The notes under the pieces were generated by a model, which made no database searches, was not told where the DNA came from, and worked only from the letters and a program-made list of their open reading frames with translations. The position numbers and the translations under genes are program-made. A stretch of DNA of 64,000 nucleotides from Cryptomeria japonica (lineage: Eukaryota; Streptophyta; Pinopsida; Cupressales; Cupressaceae): contig NC_081405.1 of the NCBI RefSeq assembly GCF_030272615.1, positions 26,862,272 to 26,926,271 on the forward strand, in the 5' to 3' direction. Below, in pieces: positions 10,535 through 19,565 of this stretch (position 1 is its first letter; every line of letters begins with the position of its first letter).

Positions 10535-11419
10535 TCAGTTCCACTCTTTGATTTTAGACTTAACAAATTGTAATTTCTTGACAAAAACAAAGGCCTTAGT
10601 ACCACAATTCTCTGGGGCCCTCGACCACCATTCCTTGATTAAATCCCTCAAGCTTCCATCCCTCAGCCACATTTTTTCAAATTTGAAAGGACATCTGATG
10701 GGGGGGCCATTGAAAGCTATGGTGAGCTCCATAGGTAGGTGATCTGAAGCTACCATCAGTTCGATATTTGAGGCAAATAGGAGATTGGTTTCCGTCCAGG
10801 GCCCTCCCAAGAAGAAACGGTCAAGCTTTTCTGCTACATGGTTCCCTACGATCCTTTGGTTCGACCATGTGAACTGTCCTTCCTTGGATTTGACTTCTCT
10901 AAGGCCATTGTCAGCCAAATTTTTTTGAAAATTTACTTGGGTCGTAGAAGGTCCTCCCTTGCCCCTCGATTTATCACTCAGAACCAAAATAGCATTGAAT
11001 TCACCCCTAATAATGATAACACCACCTTCCAGGTCTCTAATGAGGGAAGATAGGGGCTTCCAAAAATTTCTTTGAAGACTTGGTTTTGACAGTCCATAGA
11101 CATTAATCAGAATGAAATCAACATTTAAAGGAGAGGAATGGACCTTACACACCTGCCACATGTTGGAAACAAAAACTTCCTTAACCTTGTGGTTGTTCAC
11201 ATTCTAAAGGATACCCAAACCTCCTGAGGCTCCCTCCAAATCCACGAAAGCCCCCGTCCACTACTTCCAGGATCTCATGAGTAAACTACCTTCCTCTTTG
11301 CTCATTTTTGTCTCTTGTAAGAAAACTACGTTCGACCTCAATTGATCCAACCCTCGTTTGATCAATCGACATTTGTCAGAGGCATTGCAACCCCTGACAT
11401 TCCAGGTAATAATTTTCAT
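10535..11419 (-). pseudogene. LINE ORF2 start and apurinic-type endonuclease domain
   Basis: ORF2 begins at an ATG whose first base is 11419 and reads MKIITWNVRGCNASDK, then FLQETKMSKEE, the hallmark start of an exonuclease-endonuclease-phosphatase fold endonuclease. After two in-frame stops the frame at 10535-11200 continues with VDFILINVYG, GEFNAILVLSDKSRG (canonical GDFN is GEFN here), FTWSNQR and the C-terminal VASDHLP catalytic His motif. It would nick target DNA. The ORF1 stop and this start overlap by ATGA (11416-11419). Confidence 0.85.
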
Positions 11420-11874
11420 TGTCCTTCAGGAAGGGTGATACCCTTCCCTACTATCAATTTACTTTGGACTTTGGCACTTTCGGCCAGTACAATCTTGAAT
11501 CGATTTGACTTTTTGCCTTTGGATCTCTTTTCCCCAACCCACACCTTGTTACACACAGGCTCTGTTTGCTCTATTGTCCTTGTTTCTAGGATGTCTTCCT
11601 CATTCATCCATCCCCATTCGTCCTCATCATCCACTCCATCAAATTCTCTATTTTCCTTGGATTTGTCCTTTTCAGTCCCCGAATCCTAAGCCTTCTCAGT
11701 GTACTGTACTTTCTCCAAGTTTACTCCTATTTCCACTAAAGGTATGACCTTGGATTTAACCTCATCTAGAATGTCAATTGCTCTCTCCACTCTTACAATG
11801 GCATCTTCTACCCAACCTGCAACCTCCCTATGTTTGTTAATAAGAGTAGCATATGTTACAATTTCTTCCACCTC
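11416..11874 (-). pseudogene. LINE ORF1, C-terminal part
   Basis: Frames 11686-11871 and 11416-11634 share one phase and are separated by in-frame stop sequence near 11686. The protein is acidic and helical (VEDAIVRVERAIDILDEVKSK) with a tail EDEWGWMNEEDILETR and a final GITLPEGQ. It is the continuation of ORF1 interrupted at 11880 by the Copia-type element. Its TGA stop overlaps the ORF2 start. Confidence 0.6.
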
Positions 11875-11879
11875 CTAGG

Positions 11880-13017
11880 TGATGAATACTAAGAGGGGGG
11901 GTGAATTAGTATACCAAAAAACACTGTACTCAAACACTTAAACAATCTAGTGATAAATCAATAAAATAGTTTAACAGACAAACCGGTTAACACACATGCA
12001 AACCAAAATGCAAATAAGACATTCACCCACAGAAGCAATACCACCATAAAACAAGATATTTGACGTGGAAACCCAAATGGGAAAAACCACGGTGAGATGG
12101 AACTCACAAGTAACTATCTGTAGAATAGGAACCAAACCGGTTAAGGTCTTACAATGTTCTTTACCAAAATAGATCCTATTAGGATTCTCAATCTCTATTA
12201 GGAGATAAGTCTGATTAAAGACTACCTTGCTAGAGGATTTTAGATCCACAGATGTGAACCACCTTGTTAGAGGATTTACAAAAGGCTTTTGGGCCTACCC
12301 GGTTAAGGGCTACAGACTTGTTGAAGATGTGAGTAATCAACAAGTGAGTGATCTAGCAAATAGCACAGATTGCTTGGTTAGATCCTTGATAGCTCGTTCC
12401 TAATGCATTTCAACATTACTTCAATCTTCTATACATTCATACTCTCTCTGACTCCTCAACCACCTTAAACCCTAGCAACAACATCAACCTCAACAACAAC
12501 AACCTAAAACCCTAGACATGATGTCCTTATAAAGGAATCTGATTTCATGTCGGTCCAATAGGATTACAATACAATTTCCTAGGTTCAATGCATCTAGACG
12601 TATCTGGTAACATGACACAAAAAGCATTGTTAAAGTGTCGGCACTGTCAAACAATTGGTGGATGGTAACTCATCGCAAAATGTCGGTTGGTAACTCATCA
12701 CAGAGTATTATCAATTCATACAAAATATTGGTTCAAGCAAAATGTCGGTTGCCGGTTTGACAAAATGAAGACTGGGAAATATGTGTTCTGCCGCTTTGAT
12801 CCTTCGTGCCGCTTGAGATCCTCAAACTACTTGAGGTTAACATACCACTTCAGATCGGTAAACACTTTCTGCAAAACACCAATAGTCTAAGGACTATAAT
12901 GCATTATACCGGTTGGAACAATTGTCGGTTGAGCATAACTCATACATACAAAATGATCTCAATGCAAGTGTGTGTCCATCAATGACAATCACAACATAAT
13001 CATAAAAAAAGCCAACA
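11880..13017 (-). repeat. 3' LTR of the Copia-type element
   Basis: On the coding strand it starts TGTTGGC next to the polypurine tract and ends ATTCATCA next to the target duplication CTAGG. It is a near-identical direct repeat of 18426-19565. Confidence 0.92.
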
Positions 13018-13030
13018 ATCTCCCCCTTTG
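13018..13030 (-). other. Polypurine tract of the Copia-type element
   Basis: On the - strand CAAAGGGGGAGAT ends directly at the LTR start TGTTGG, the classic arrangement in plant Copia elements. Confidence 0.9.
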
Positions 13031-13697
13031 GCATTGATGGCAACACTTAGGAAAATAAAATTTTGACATCTAAGTGTTCTACAACAAAATCATGCCATTA
13101 GCAAAATTGCTCCCCCTAAGCATATACACTATCCCTTTAACAATACAATGTATAACTATTTTGCACATAGAGATATCAGAGCATACATCAAAATTTTAAA
13201 TACCATATACTTCTCCCCCTTAGAATAGTTCTCCCCCTTTGCCAACAATGACAAAGTACAGCTGAACAACCCCTGTTTTCATTTGGTATTAAAATAATAA
13301 AAGTTTATGACAATAAGGAATAAAACTTGTCAAAAACCGATTTAAAGTCCTGCAAGAATTGTTTCATAGATAAAGACTAGGACTCAAGTATGGAGGTGGC
13401 TACTTCTTTCTCTGTCTGCATCTGGGAGACCTGTTCTTCCATGGCGTCAATTGTGCTCATCTCCTGTGTCACTGTTAAGGCATCCAGATTTAGATAGCAC
13501 TTCTGAAGAATTTGCAGACGTGGGAGTAGAACCAGTTGTAGCTCCTACAAATCTCGAGACCGGGTGCTGATCTCATGCTCCATTTTTGCTGTCTGGATGT
13601 GAAACCGATGAATGGTTTGCCCATAGGCTATAAAGGAGTCATAAGGCGACTTGAATGTGCTCATGTAGGACTGCAAGTCAGATTGAAGCTTTTGCTT

Positions 13698-14090
13698 CTA
13701 TGCAAGCACATCATCACAAAACAGATGAGGTTGGCAAATCTTGCTGAGTAGAAGATTCCCCTCATCCAGAGCATTCCTTATATCCTTATGTGCTTTTTGT
13801 AGCTCAGACCGGAGCTCATTAAGCTTCTTCATTAGGGCAATGTTGAGAGCCTTTTGATGCTCTTTCTTGGCATTTGCTTCTGCTACCTCCTCTAAGCTCT
13901 GCACTTGATCATCCACTACTGTGCATAAGAGCTTCAATTGGGCCAATGATGAGTCGGTACTGGGGAGGTTTGTACCCGGTAACAAACCTGTAAGATTGTC
14001 CACTGCAGCTTGGATCACATCTTGCTCCTTTTTCGTCTGTATCACTTCAAGGCATTCTTGAGCAACCTTGATGCTCCGCAGTAGCTCCAT
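13698..14090 (-). CDS. Unrecognised coiled-coil ORF in the Copia-type element
   Basis: This is a 130-residue open frame, strongly helical and charged, with heptad-like stretches (LCTVVDDQVQSLEEVAEANAKKEHQKALNIALMKKLNELRSELQKAHKDIRNALDE). It has no zinc finger or catalytic motif. It is the last ORF before the 3' LTR. It may be the C-terminal part of one large protein spanning about 13.7-16.7 kb that has been broken by frameshifts. I do not recognise a family. Confidence 0.45.
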   Translation of the reverse strand: MELLRSIKVAQECLEVIQTKKEQDVIQAAVDNLTGLLPGTNLPSTDSSLAQLKLLCTVVDDQVQSLEEVAEANAKKEHQKALNIALMKKLNELRSELQKAHKDIRNALDEGNLLLSKICQPHLFCDDVLA

Positions 14091-14102
14091 TTCACTTGCA
14101 GA

Positions 14103-14998
14103 CTAGAGGTCGATAGGATTGGTGAGGTCAGCCGGTTTGGCTTGACTACCGGTTGCCTTTGGAGTCTCCATCTGTGTGCTCTTTACTGCTTCGCCTTCCT
14201 TGTCCTCTTCAACTTTCTTCTTTTCCGCTTCTCTCCTTTTCTCCTTTTCCTTATCCTCCTCTGCCTTTTTCTTCTCTGCTTCTCTCCTCTTCTCTTCTTC
14301 TTTTTCCTCCTCTGCCTTTTTCTTCTCCGCTTCTCTCCTCTTCTCCTCTTCTTTTCCTTCCTCTTCCTTTTTCTTTTTCTCTGCTTCCTTCCTCTTCTCC
14401 TCTTCCTTGTCTTCCTCTTCTTGTTTCTTTTTCTTTTCTCCTCTTTCTCTTTTCTCTTTTCCTCCTCTTTCCTTTTCTCCTCATCTTCATCCTTTTCCTT
14501 CTTCTCCTCTTCATCCTTCTTCTTCTTCTCTTCTTCATCCTTCTTCTTCTCCTCTTCTACTTTCTTCTTCTCCGCTTGCTTCTGTGCTTCCTCCTTTTTG
14601 TCCTCAGTTTCCTTTTGCTTGTCTACCTGTTCTGCCTGCTTCTCTTGTCCTGTTGCTTCCGATGGTGTACCCTGAGCAATATCTTTTCCATCCAGAGCAT
14701 CGACATCAATAGTGTTGATAGGTTCAACAATCGGATTTCCTTCATCATCAAACACTTCATCTGGTTTAGTTATTGTCGGTTCTTGTTTAGCCTTCCTATT
14801 GGCTTCAACCACTCTATGCATCTTCAGGGCTTCTAGAGCAAGGGTGTGTGTATTCTTGAGCACTTCTTTACCCTTCCCTTCCAGTAACAGGAGTCTTCTT
14901 CTTCTCATGAAGAAGAGGCCTTTGTATTTATTCATTACTTCAAACAATTCTGAATTTGATAAATCAGGAAAATGTTCAACAAAAACTTTTTCTCTCAT
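14103..14998 (-). pseudogene. Lys/Glu-rich repeat ORF in the Copia-type element
   Basis: The frame 14183-14998 starts MREKVFVEHFPDLSNSELFEV, then becomes Lys/Glu-rich. The DNA from about 14227 to 14436 is a tandem repeat: GCTTCTCTCC recurs at 14227, 14278, 14329 and (as GCTTCCTTCC) 14383, i.e. steps of 51, 51 and 54. In one of the three minus-strand frames each unit encodes a 17-residue repeat EKKKAEEEKEEEKRREA. The long open frame instead reads these units as an Arg/Lys-rich stretch, so a frameshift has occurred within the repeat. The repeat frame would end in a segment finishing near 14103. Role unknown. Confidence 0.45.
14227..14436. repeat. 51-bp tandem repeat, about four copies, inside a pyrimidine-rich tract
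   Basis: The period is 51, 51 and 54 bp, measured from the recurring word GCTTCTCTCC. The + strand from about 14205 to 14580 is almost entirely C and T. The unit length is a multiple of three, as expected of a repeat expanded under coding. Confidence 0.85.
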
Positions 14999-15012
14999 TT
15001 CCTGTTCCTGCT

Positions 15013-15636
15013 CTATGGCAATGTGCCATTTATTGTTAAGTACTTATACAAAGAATCCAGTGTCTCAGATCTAATTTCTAAAGGCGACCGGTCATTAACA
15101 CATAAATACTGAATTATTTCTTTTTCAACCGCTTCCTTTTCATCATCATTAAAGTCATCAAAACAATCAATCAAATCATTCAACACTTTTCTCCTAATGT
15201 TTTTGATAGTTCTTTGACAATGTGTGAAAGGTTTGTAGGAGGAGATGTCAATATTTATCAATGCCGATGATGTCGGTTCATTCTTTGTCTTTTTCTTTGC
15301 TTGATGTGTCTTCTTAGGTTTTTCCTCAGACACAATTTCTTCTGAGTCTGGTGAGGCATTCCTTGTCTTCCTCTTTCTCTCGAACACTTTAGCAGGTGCC
15401 GCTTCCAGTTTCTTTTTAGCCGGTGACCGCTTGGTCACTTTAGGATTTGCTGTAGTAGCCGGTGCCGATGCTGAAGGCACTGCTTTTGCCTTCTTCACTG
15501 AAGGTTCTTTTTCTTTCTTTGCTGAGGGTTCCTCAACCGGTGTTATCCTTTCTAGGTAGGTGTCGGTTCTTTTTGCCTTTGGATCAAGCGGTGAGGCAAT
15601 AAGGGTAGAGGCATATCCTTCCAGCATATCATTCAT
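15013..15636 (-). CDS. Unrecognised basic ORF in the Copia-type element
   Basis: This is a 207-residue frame whose ATG overlaps the stop of the upstream ORF (TCAT on the + strand at 15633-15636, i.e. ATGA). The N-terminal half is low-complexity and Lys/Ala/Pro/Ser-rich (KKEKEPSVKKAKAVPSAS, TKRSPAKKKL), resembling a nuclear-localisation or nucleic-acid-binding tail. The C-terminal half is acidic and helical (DLIDCFDDFNDDEKEAVEKEI). The overlap may be true coupling, or a frameshift that split a single large protein. No family recognised. Confidence 0.45.
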   Translation of the reverse strand: MNDMLEGYASTLIASPLDPKAKRTDTYLERITPVEEPSAKKEKEPSVKKAKAVPSASAPATTANPKVTKRSPAKKKLEAAPAKVFERKRKTRNASPDSEEIVSEEKPKKTHQAKKKTKNEPTSSALINIDISSYKPFTHCQRTIKNIRRKVLNDLIDCFDDFNDDEKEAVEKEIIQYLCVNDRSPLEIRSETLDSLYKYLTINGTLP

Positions 15637-16673
15637 TCCTCATAGCCCATAGGCTCCACTTCCTCCTGTCTGGGCTCAACAACCTCCATTATGCATTGAT
15701 CCACTTTAATGGTGAAACAGATATCATCTTCATATTTCTTGACAATATCACCTGATATTCTCATCCTTTGACTCATTTTGCGTCTGAACTCATCAAAGTA
15801 CTTGTTCAGAACTTCAGGGTAACCGGTTCCAACTGCTTGAAGGCTTTCCTTGATTTGCTTGGTTACCGGTTGGTCAGCAGACCACTGGACATCACCTACT
15901 CCTGGAAAGTAGCCTTGGAAGTAAAAGAACAACCCAACCAATAGTTGTCCAAACTTGAACCTCAATGCATTATCATGTTTGATTGATTTAAGATTCAATA
16001 GGAGTTGTCTTTGCATACCGGTGCATAGGTCAAATGATGCATCCTCCTTGATCATCCGATAAGCGGCATTTACCGCTACAACAGATATAGAGTTAAGTCT
16101 GCTAGCAGAGAACGTCTGGTAGCCTATCACCATGCAGGCATACTTGACCATATCATCCTTGATTGAATTGACAGTCATACCTCGTGAGTCGCTCACTGAA
16201 CCGGTGAGCTTGGACATTTTAGTTTTGTTTACCGTCCTTAGGGCCGACACTTCCCATGTATTGCAGAAACCGGTGACGACATGAATTGCTTGCGGTGTAA
16301 TATCATGCGTTCTTTCCAGGTACATCTTGTCACCATGAACTTTGCTCAGAATGATCCTAATGTGATCATCTGTGAAATCCTCTAGAAAATAAACAACATT
16401 GTGGAGCTTCTTCTTCTCCAAAATACTATACTCCGGTTTGATCTTTTTATCTTGTCCACAAAATAAACCTAGCTGCGAGTGAATTGCTAGAGACCCTAGG
16501 TCTTCGATTTTACAATCTATGTAATCTGAGATTCCCTCTTCTACTATCACACCAGCTGGAACTTGTGATAGGGCATTATATCTAGACTTGCATTGAATAA
16601 AAGCTTGTTGAATATACAGATGTACTAGAGCTAGTATGGGATGCAAAAGCCATGATAGAAACTGAAAACTCAA
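15633..16673 (-). CDS. Unrecognised 346-residue ORF in the Copia-type element
   Basis: This is the longest ORF of the element after the Gag-like frame. It reads like a folded globular protein (for example GVIVEEGISDYIDCKIEDLGSLAIHSQLGLF, FTDDHIRIILSKVHGDKMYLER, DDMVKYACMVIGYQTFSASRLN, LRFKFGQLLVGLFFYFQGYF). No RT, RNase H, integrase DDE or protease motif is visible. It lies where pol would lie in a complete Copia element. It might be a captured host-type sequence or a lineage-specific retrotransposon protein, and I cannot tell which. Having one uninterrupted 346-codon frame in an element whose LTRs have diverged is notable. Confidence 0.55.
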   Translation of the reverse strand: MSFQFLSWLLHPILALVHLYIQQAFIQCKSRYNALSQVPAGVIVEEGISDYIDCKIEDLGSLAIHSQLGLFCGQDKKIKPEYSILEKKKLHNVVYFLEDFTDDHIRIILSKVHGDKMYLERTHDITPQAIHVVTGFCNTWEVSALRTVNKTKMSKLTGSVSDSRGMTVNSIKDDMVKYACMVIGYQTFSASRLNSISVVAVNAAYRMIKEDASFDLCTGMQRQLLLNLKSIKHDNALRFKFGQLLVGLFFYFQGYFPGVGDVQWSADQPVTKQIKESLQAVGTGYPEVLNKYFDEFRRKMSQRMRISGDIVKKYEDDICFTIKVDQCIMEVVEPRQEEVEPMGYEE

Positions 16674-16746
16674 AAAATACCTTTTGAAAAATGTGAATTT
16701 AGGGCTTTCAGATTCTTCTCCACCTCACACTCTGTCGGTTGTAGAA

Positions 16747-16929
16747 TCACCGCTTTGCGTTCTTCACTTGATTGTTTGCAATTTGAATTTGAATCTCCTT
16801 CAAGGTTTCTAAATTTCTCAGAATCATAGCACAAATCGCTTTTCTTCGCTCTGCACTTGAAAACCTTCTTCGCTCGAAAACTGATAGTGAGAAATGATTT
16901 GAAAAATTCCTTTTAAACATATTCCTCAC
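16747..16929 (-). CDS. Short basic ORF between Gag-like and 346-residue frames
   Basis: A 60-residue frame, basic (MFKRNFSNHFSLSVFERRRFSSAERRKAICAM). It may be an upstream ORF or the N-terminal portion of the following protein before a frame change. It has no recognisable motif and could be chance. Confidence 0.2.
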   Translation of the reverse strand: MRNMFKRNFSNHFSLSVFERRRFSSAERRKAICAMILRNLETLKEIQIQIANNQVKNAKR

Positions 16930-17097
16930 CTAACGCAATTAATGCTCCACCATTAGGGCGTAAACCCTAATTTGCCTTTTACCGTTTCTGGTCTTTCGCC
17001 AAATGACAGGTATTGCATACCGGTTAAGGTCTTTTACCAGTGTAAACCGGGGGTTTGAAACATTTCGCCGTTTGCTCCCCCTAAGCTTTTCTGAAGC

Positions 17098-18375
17098 TTA
17101 GTTTGTCGGTTCCGTGATTTCCACACTAGGTGCAGAAACCGGTTCCTCTTGCAACATTGTTGGTTTCTTCTTCCAGGTCTTGTTCATATCCGCTTGAATA
17201 GTGTCAACATCAATCTTTCCTTCTGGAGTGATCGATATGTCATCTAATATGTTCTTTCTTGATCTATAGAATTTGGCAATGTGACCCAGTTTGTTGCAGT
17301 GATAGCAGACCAATCCAGGTGCTCTCCAGGGTCCATTATTCATGTTTCCATTCTTCCTTCTACATGTAGCAGTAGTGTGACCATGACCATGACAAATCCA
17401 ACAGTTTTCTCTCCATTTGGTTGCTGCTTAATAGCCACTGTTTCTTGACTGATGATTGAAGGCATTAAACCGGTTGTGATTCCAGTTCACAAAAGGTTTA
17501 GGACCAACTCCTTGAGTCCTCTGAGGATATCTTCCAGTGTTATTCATAACAGACTTGCATTCAGATGCTCTATGCCCAAACTTGTTGCATGCATAATAGT
17601 TACCATTGAATTTATAGGATATAGGCTTATTATTTAAAAAATAGGGAAAATTATTGTAAGCCTTACTCCTACATACATTGGTAGTATGTCCTTCTTTAAG
17701 ACAGTTAAAGCAAACAGGTTTAAACTTTTGCTTACCTTTATCCTTTGATGTCGGTTGATTCTTTGACGTTCCAGCATTTGTACCAAAGGTCTCATCTTCT
17801 ACATGACCGGAATAACCAAGTCCATTAGTATTCTTGAAAGGTTTGGCAGATTCAAGCTTTTGCTCTAGCTTGATAGTACTTTTGTTGAACTTAGCAAGTA
17901 TTTCCTTTGACTCAGAGAGTTCTTTGGAAATAGCAGCATTTGTTTCCATCAGATTTTCATTCTCAGAGATGGCAATGTTCAGTTCTCCTTGCATGTCTTC
18001 CTTTTCCACTTTGCTCGCATGGAGTTGAGCAGTTAGGGCACTGATCTCTTGCTTCAGCTTGGAGTTTTCATGATCTTTGTCTTTGACAAGATCTTCAGCT
18101 TTCCTCTGGTTCTCAAGTTTTTGACACATTCGAATAGTCAGTCCTTCCAGTTCTTTTCTCAGGTTGGAATTGGATTCATTCAGCTTTTCTACTTCTTGAA
18201 TAAGGGCTTCCATGTTCGTTTCATCAGAGGAACTATTTTCAGATAGCTCCATCAACCTTTCTGCATGTTCTCTCCTTTTTGCTTGAGATGCCTTGTATTT
18301 GACCATAAGATCATCATAGGCTTGCTCAAACTGAGTGAGCTGATGAGTAAGTTCCCTCGATGTGTATTCCCCCAT
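17098..18375 (-). pseudogene. Gag-like protein: coiled coil plus four CCHC zinc knuckles
   Basis: I start the protein at the ATG at 18375 (MGEYTSRELTHQ), just inside the primer-binding site, not at the longer frame that runs into the LTR. Residues 1 to about 190 form a long coiled coil (heptads such as ALIQEVEKLNESNSNLRKEL). Zinc knuckle 1 is CFNCLKEGHTTNVC. Knuckle 2 has lost its first Cys (YYACNKFGHRASEC). After a TAA at 17428-17430 the same frame continues with knuckle 3 CWICHGHGHTTATC and knuckle 4 CYHCNKLGHIAKFY, whose last Cys is Tyr. It ends at 17098. Gag would package element RNA. The internal stop and the two Cys-to-Tyr changes point to decay, or to readthrough if the stop is ancestral. 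Confidence 0.7.
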
Positions 18376-18411
18376 ATCTCTTTCCAAGTGGTTAAACTTA
18401 TAGAAAGGTAG

Positions 18412-18423
18412 GCTATGATACCA
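18412..18423 (-). other. Initiator tRNA-Met primer-binding site
   Basis: On the - strand TGGTATCATAGC lies two bases inside the 5' LTR. It matches the plant initiator tRNA-Met primer site TGGTATCAGAGC with one change. Confidence 0.85.
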
Positions 18424-18425
18424 AT

Positions 18426-19565
18426 TGATGAATACTAAGAGGGGGGGGTGAATTAGTATACCGAAAAACACTATACTCAAACACTTAAACAGTCTAGTGA
18501 TAAACCGGTAAAACAGTTTAACAGACAAACCGGCTAACACACATGCAAACCAAAATGCAAATAAGACATTCACCCATAGAAGCAATACCACCATAACACA
18601 AGATATTTGACATGGAAACCCAAATGGGAAAAACCACGGTGAGATGGAACTCACAAGTAACTATCTGCAGAATAGGAACCAGACCGGTTAAGGTCAGACT
18701 GGTTAAGGTCTTACAATGTTCTTTACCATAACATATCCTGTTAGGAATCTCAATCTCTGTTAGGAAATAAGTTCGATTAAAGACTACCTTGCTAGAGGAT
18801 TTTAGATCCATAGATGTGAACCACCTTGTTAGAGGATTTACAAAAGGCTTTTGGGCCTACCTGATTAAGGGCTACAGACTTGTCGAAGATGTGAGTAATT
18901 AACAAGTGAGTGATCTAGCAAATAGCACAGATTGCTTGGTTAGATCCTTGATAGCTGGTTCCTAATGCATTCCAACATTACTTTAGTCTTCTATACATTC
19001 ATACTCTCTCTGACTCCTCAACCACCTTAAACCCTAGCAACAACAACAACCTAAAACCCTAGACATGATGTCCTTATAAAGGAATCTAATTTCATGTCGG
19101 TCCAATAGGATTACAATACAATTTTCTAGGTTCAATGCATCTAGACGTATCTGGTAACACGACACAAAAAGCAATGTTAAAGTGTCGGCACCATCAAACA
19201 ATCGATGGATGGTAACTCATCACAAAATGTCGGTTGGTAACTCATCATGGAGTATTACCGGTTCATACAAAATACCGGTTCAAGCAAAATGCCGGTTGCT
19301 AGTTTGACAAAATGAAGACTGGGAAATATGTGTTATGCCGCTTTGATCCTTCGTGCCGCTTGAGATCCTTGAATCGCTTGAGGTTAACATACTGCTTCAG
19401 ATCGGTAAACACTTTATGCAAAACACCAATAGTCTAAGGACTATAATGCATCATACCGGTTGGAACAATTGTCGGTTGAGCATAAATCATACATACACAA
19501 ATGATCTCAATGCAAGTGTGTGTCCATCAATGACAATCACAACATAATCATCAAAAATGCCAACA
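18426..19565 (-). repeat. 5' LTR of the Copia-type element
   Basis: On the coding strand TGTTGGC at 19565 to ATTCATCA at 18426, followed by the tRNA-Met primer site. Direct repeat of 11880-13017. Confidence 0.92.

Larger units (their letters stand above)
5908..11879 (-). mobile_element. LINE (L1-type non-LTR retrotransposon), 3' part
   Basis: Read on the - strand, this contains in order the end of ORF1, endonuclease, reverse transcriptase, a zinc-binding segment, RNase H, a further ORF, and a poly-A tail (12 T on the + strand at 5908-5919). The 5' part continues at 19566 beyond an inserted Copia-type element. ORF2 has many stops and frameshifts, so the copy is dead. The target duplication was not resolved, because the 5' end near 20760 is not sharply defined. 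Confidence 0.9.
11880..19565 (-). mobile_element. Copia-type LTR retrotransposon lacking pol, inserted in LINE ORF1
   Basis: Two direct LTRs of 1138 and 1140 bp begin TGATGAATACT and end GCCAACA on the + strand (TGTTGGC...ATTCATCA on the coding strand). The element is 7686 bp. The flanks CTAGG (11875-11879) and CTGGG (19566-19570) are a 5-bp target duplication with one change. The primer-binding site and polypurine tract are in their proper places. No protease, integrase, reverse transcriptase or RNase H motifs appear in the 5.4-kb interior, so it is non-autonomous. Over the first roughly 120 LTR bases I count 8 substitutions, all transitions, plus one G-run length change, so it is not recent. 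Confidence 0.9.

Noticed and set aside
14142-14836. Three long + strand ORFs rich in Leu, Ser and Phe
   Set aside because: They are shadows of the Lys/Glu repeat on the - strand; a C/T tract gives stop-free frames on both strands.
18376-18654. Extended N-terminus of the Gag-like ORF running into the LTR
   Set aside because: It would translate the LTR and primer-binding site; the ATG at 18375 just downstream is the sensible start.
11880-19565. Endogenous pararetrovirus or envelope-bearing element
   Set aside because: No reverse transcriptase, movement protein or envelope-type signal and membrane arrangement is visible in the interior.
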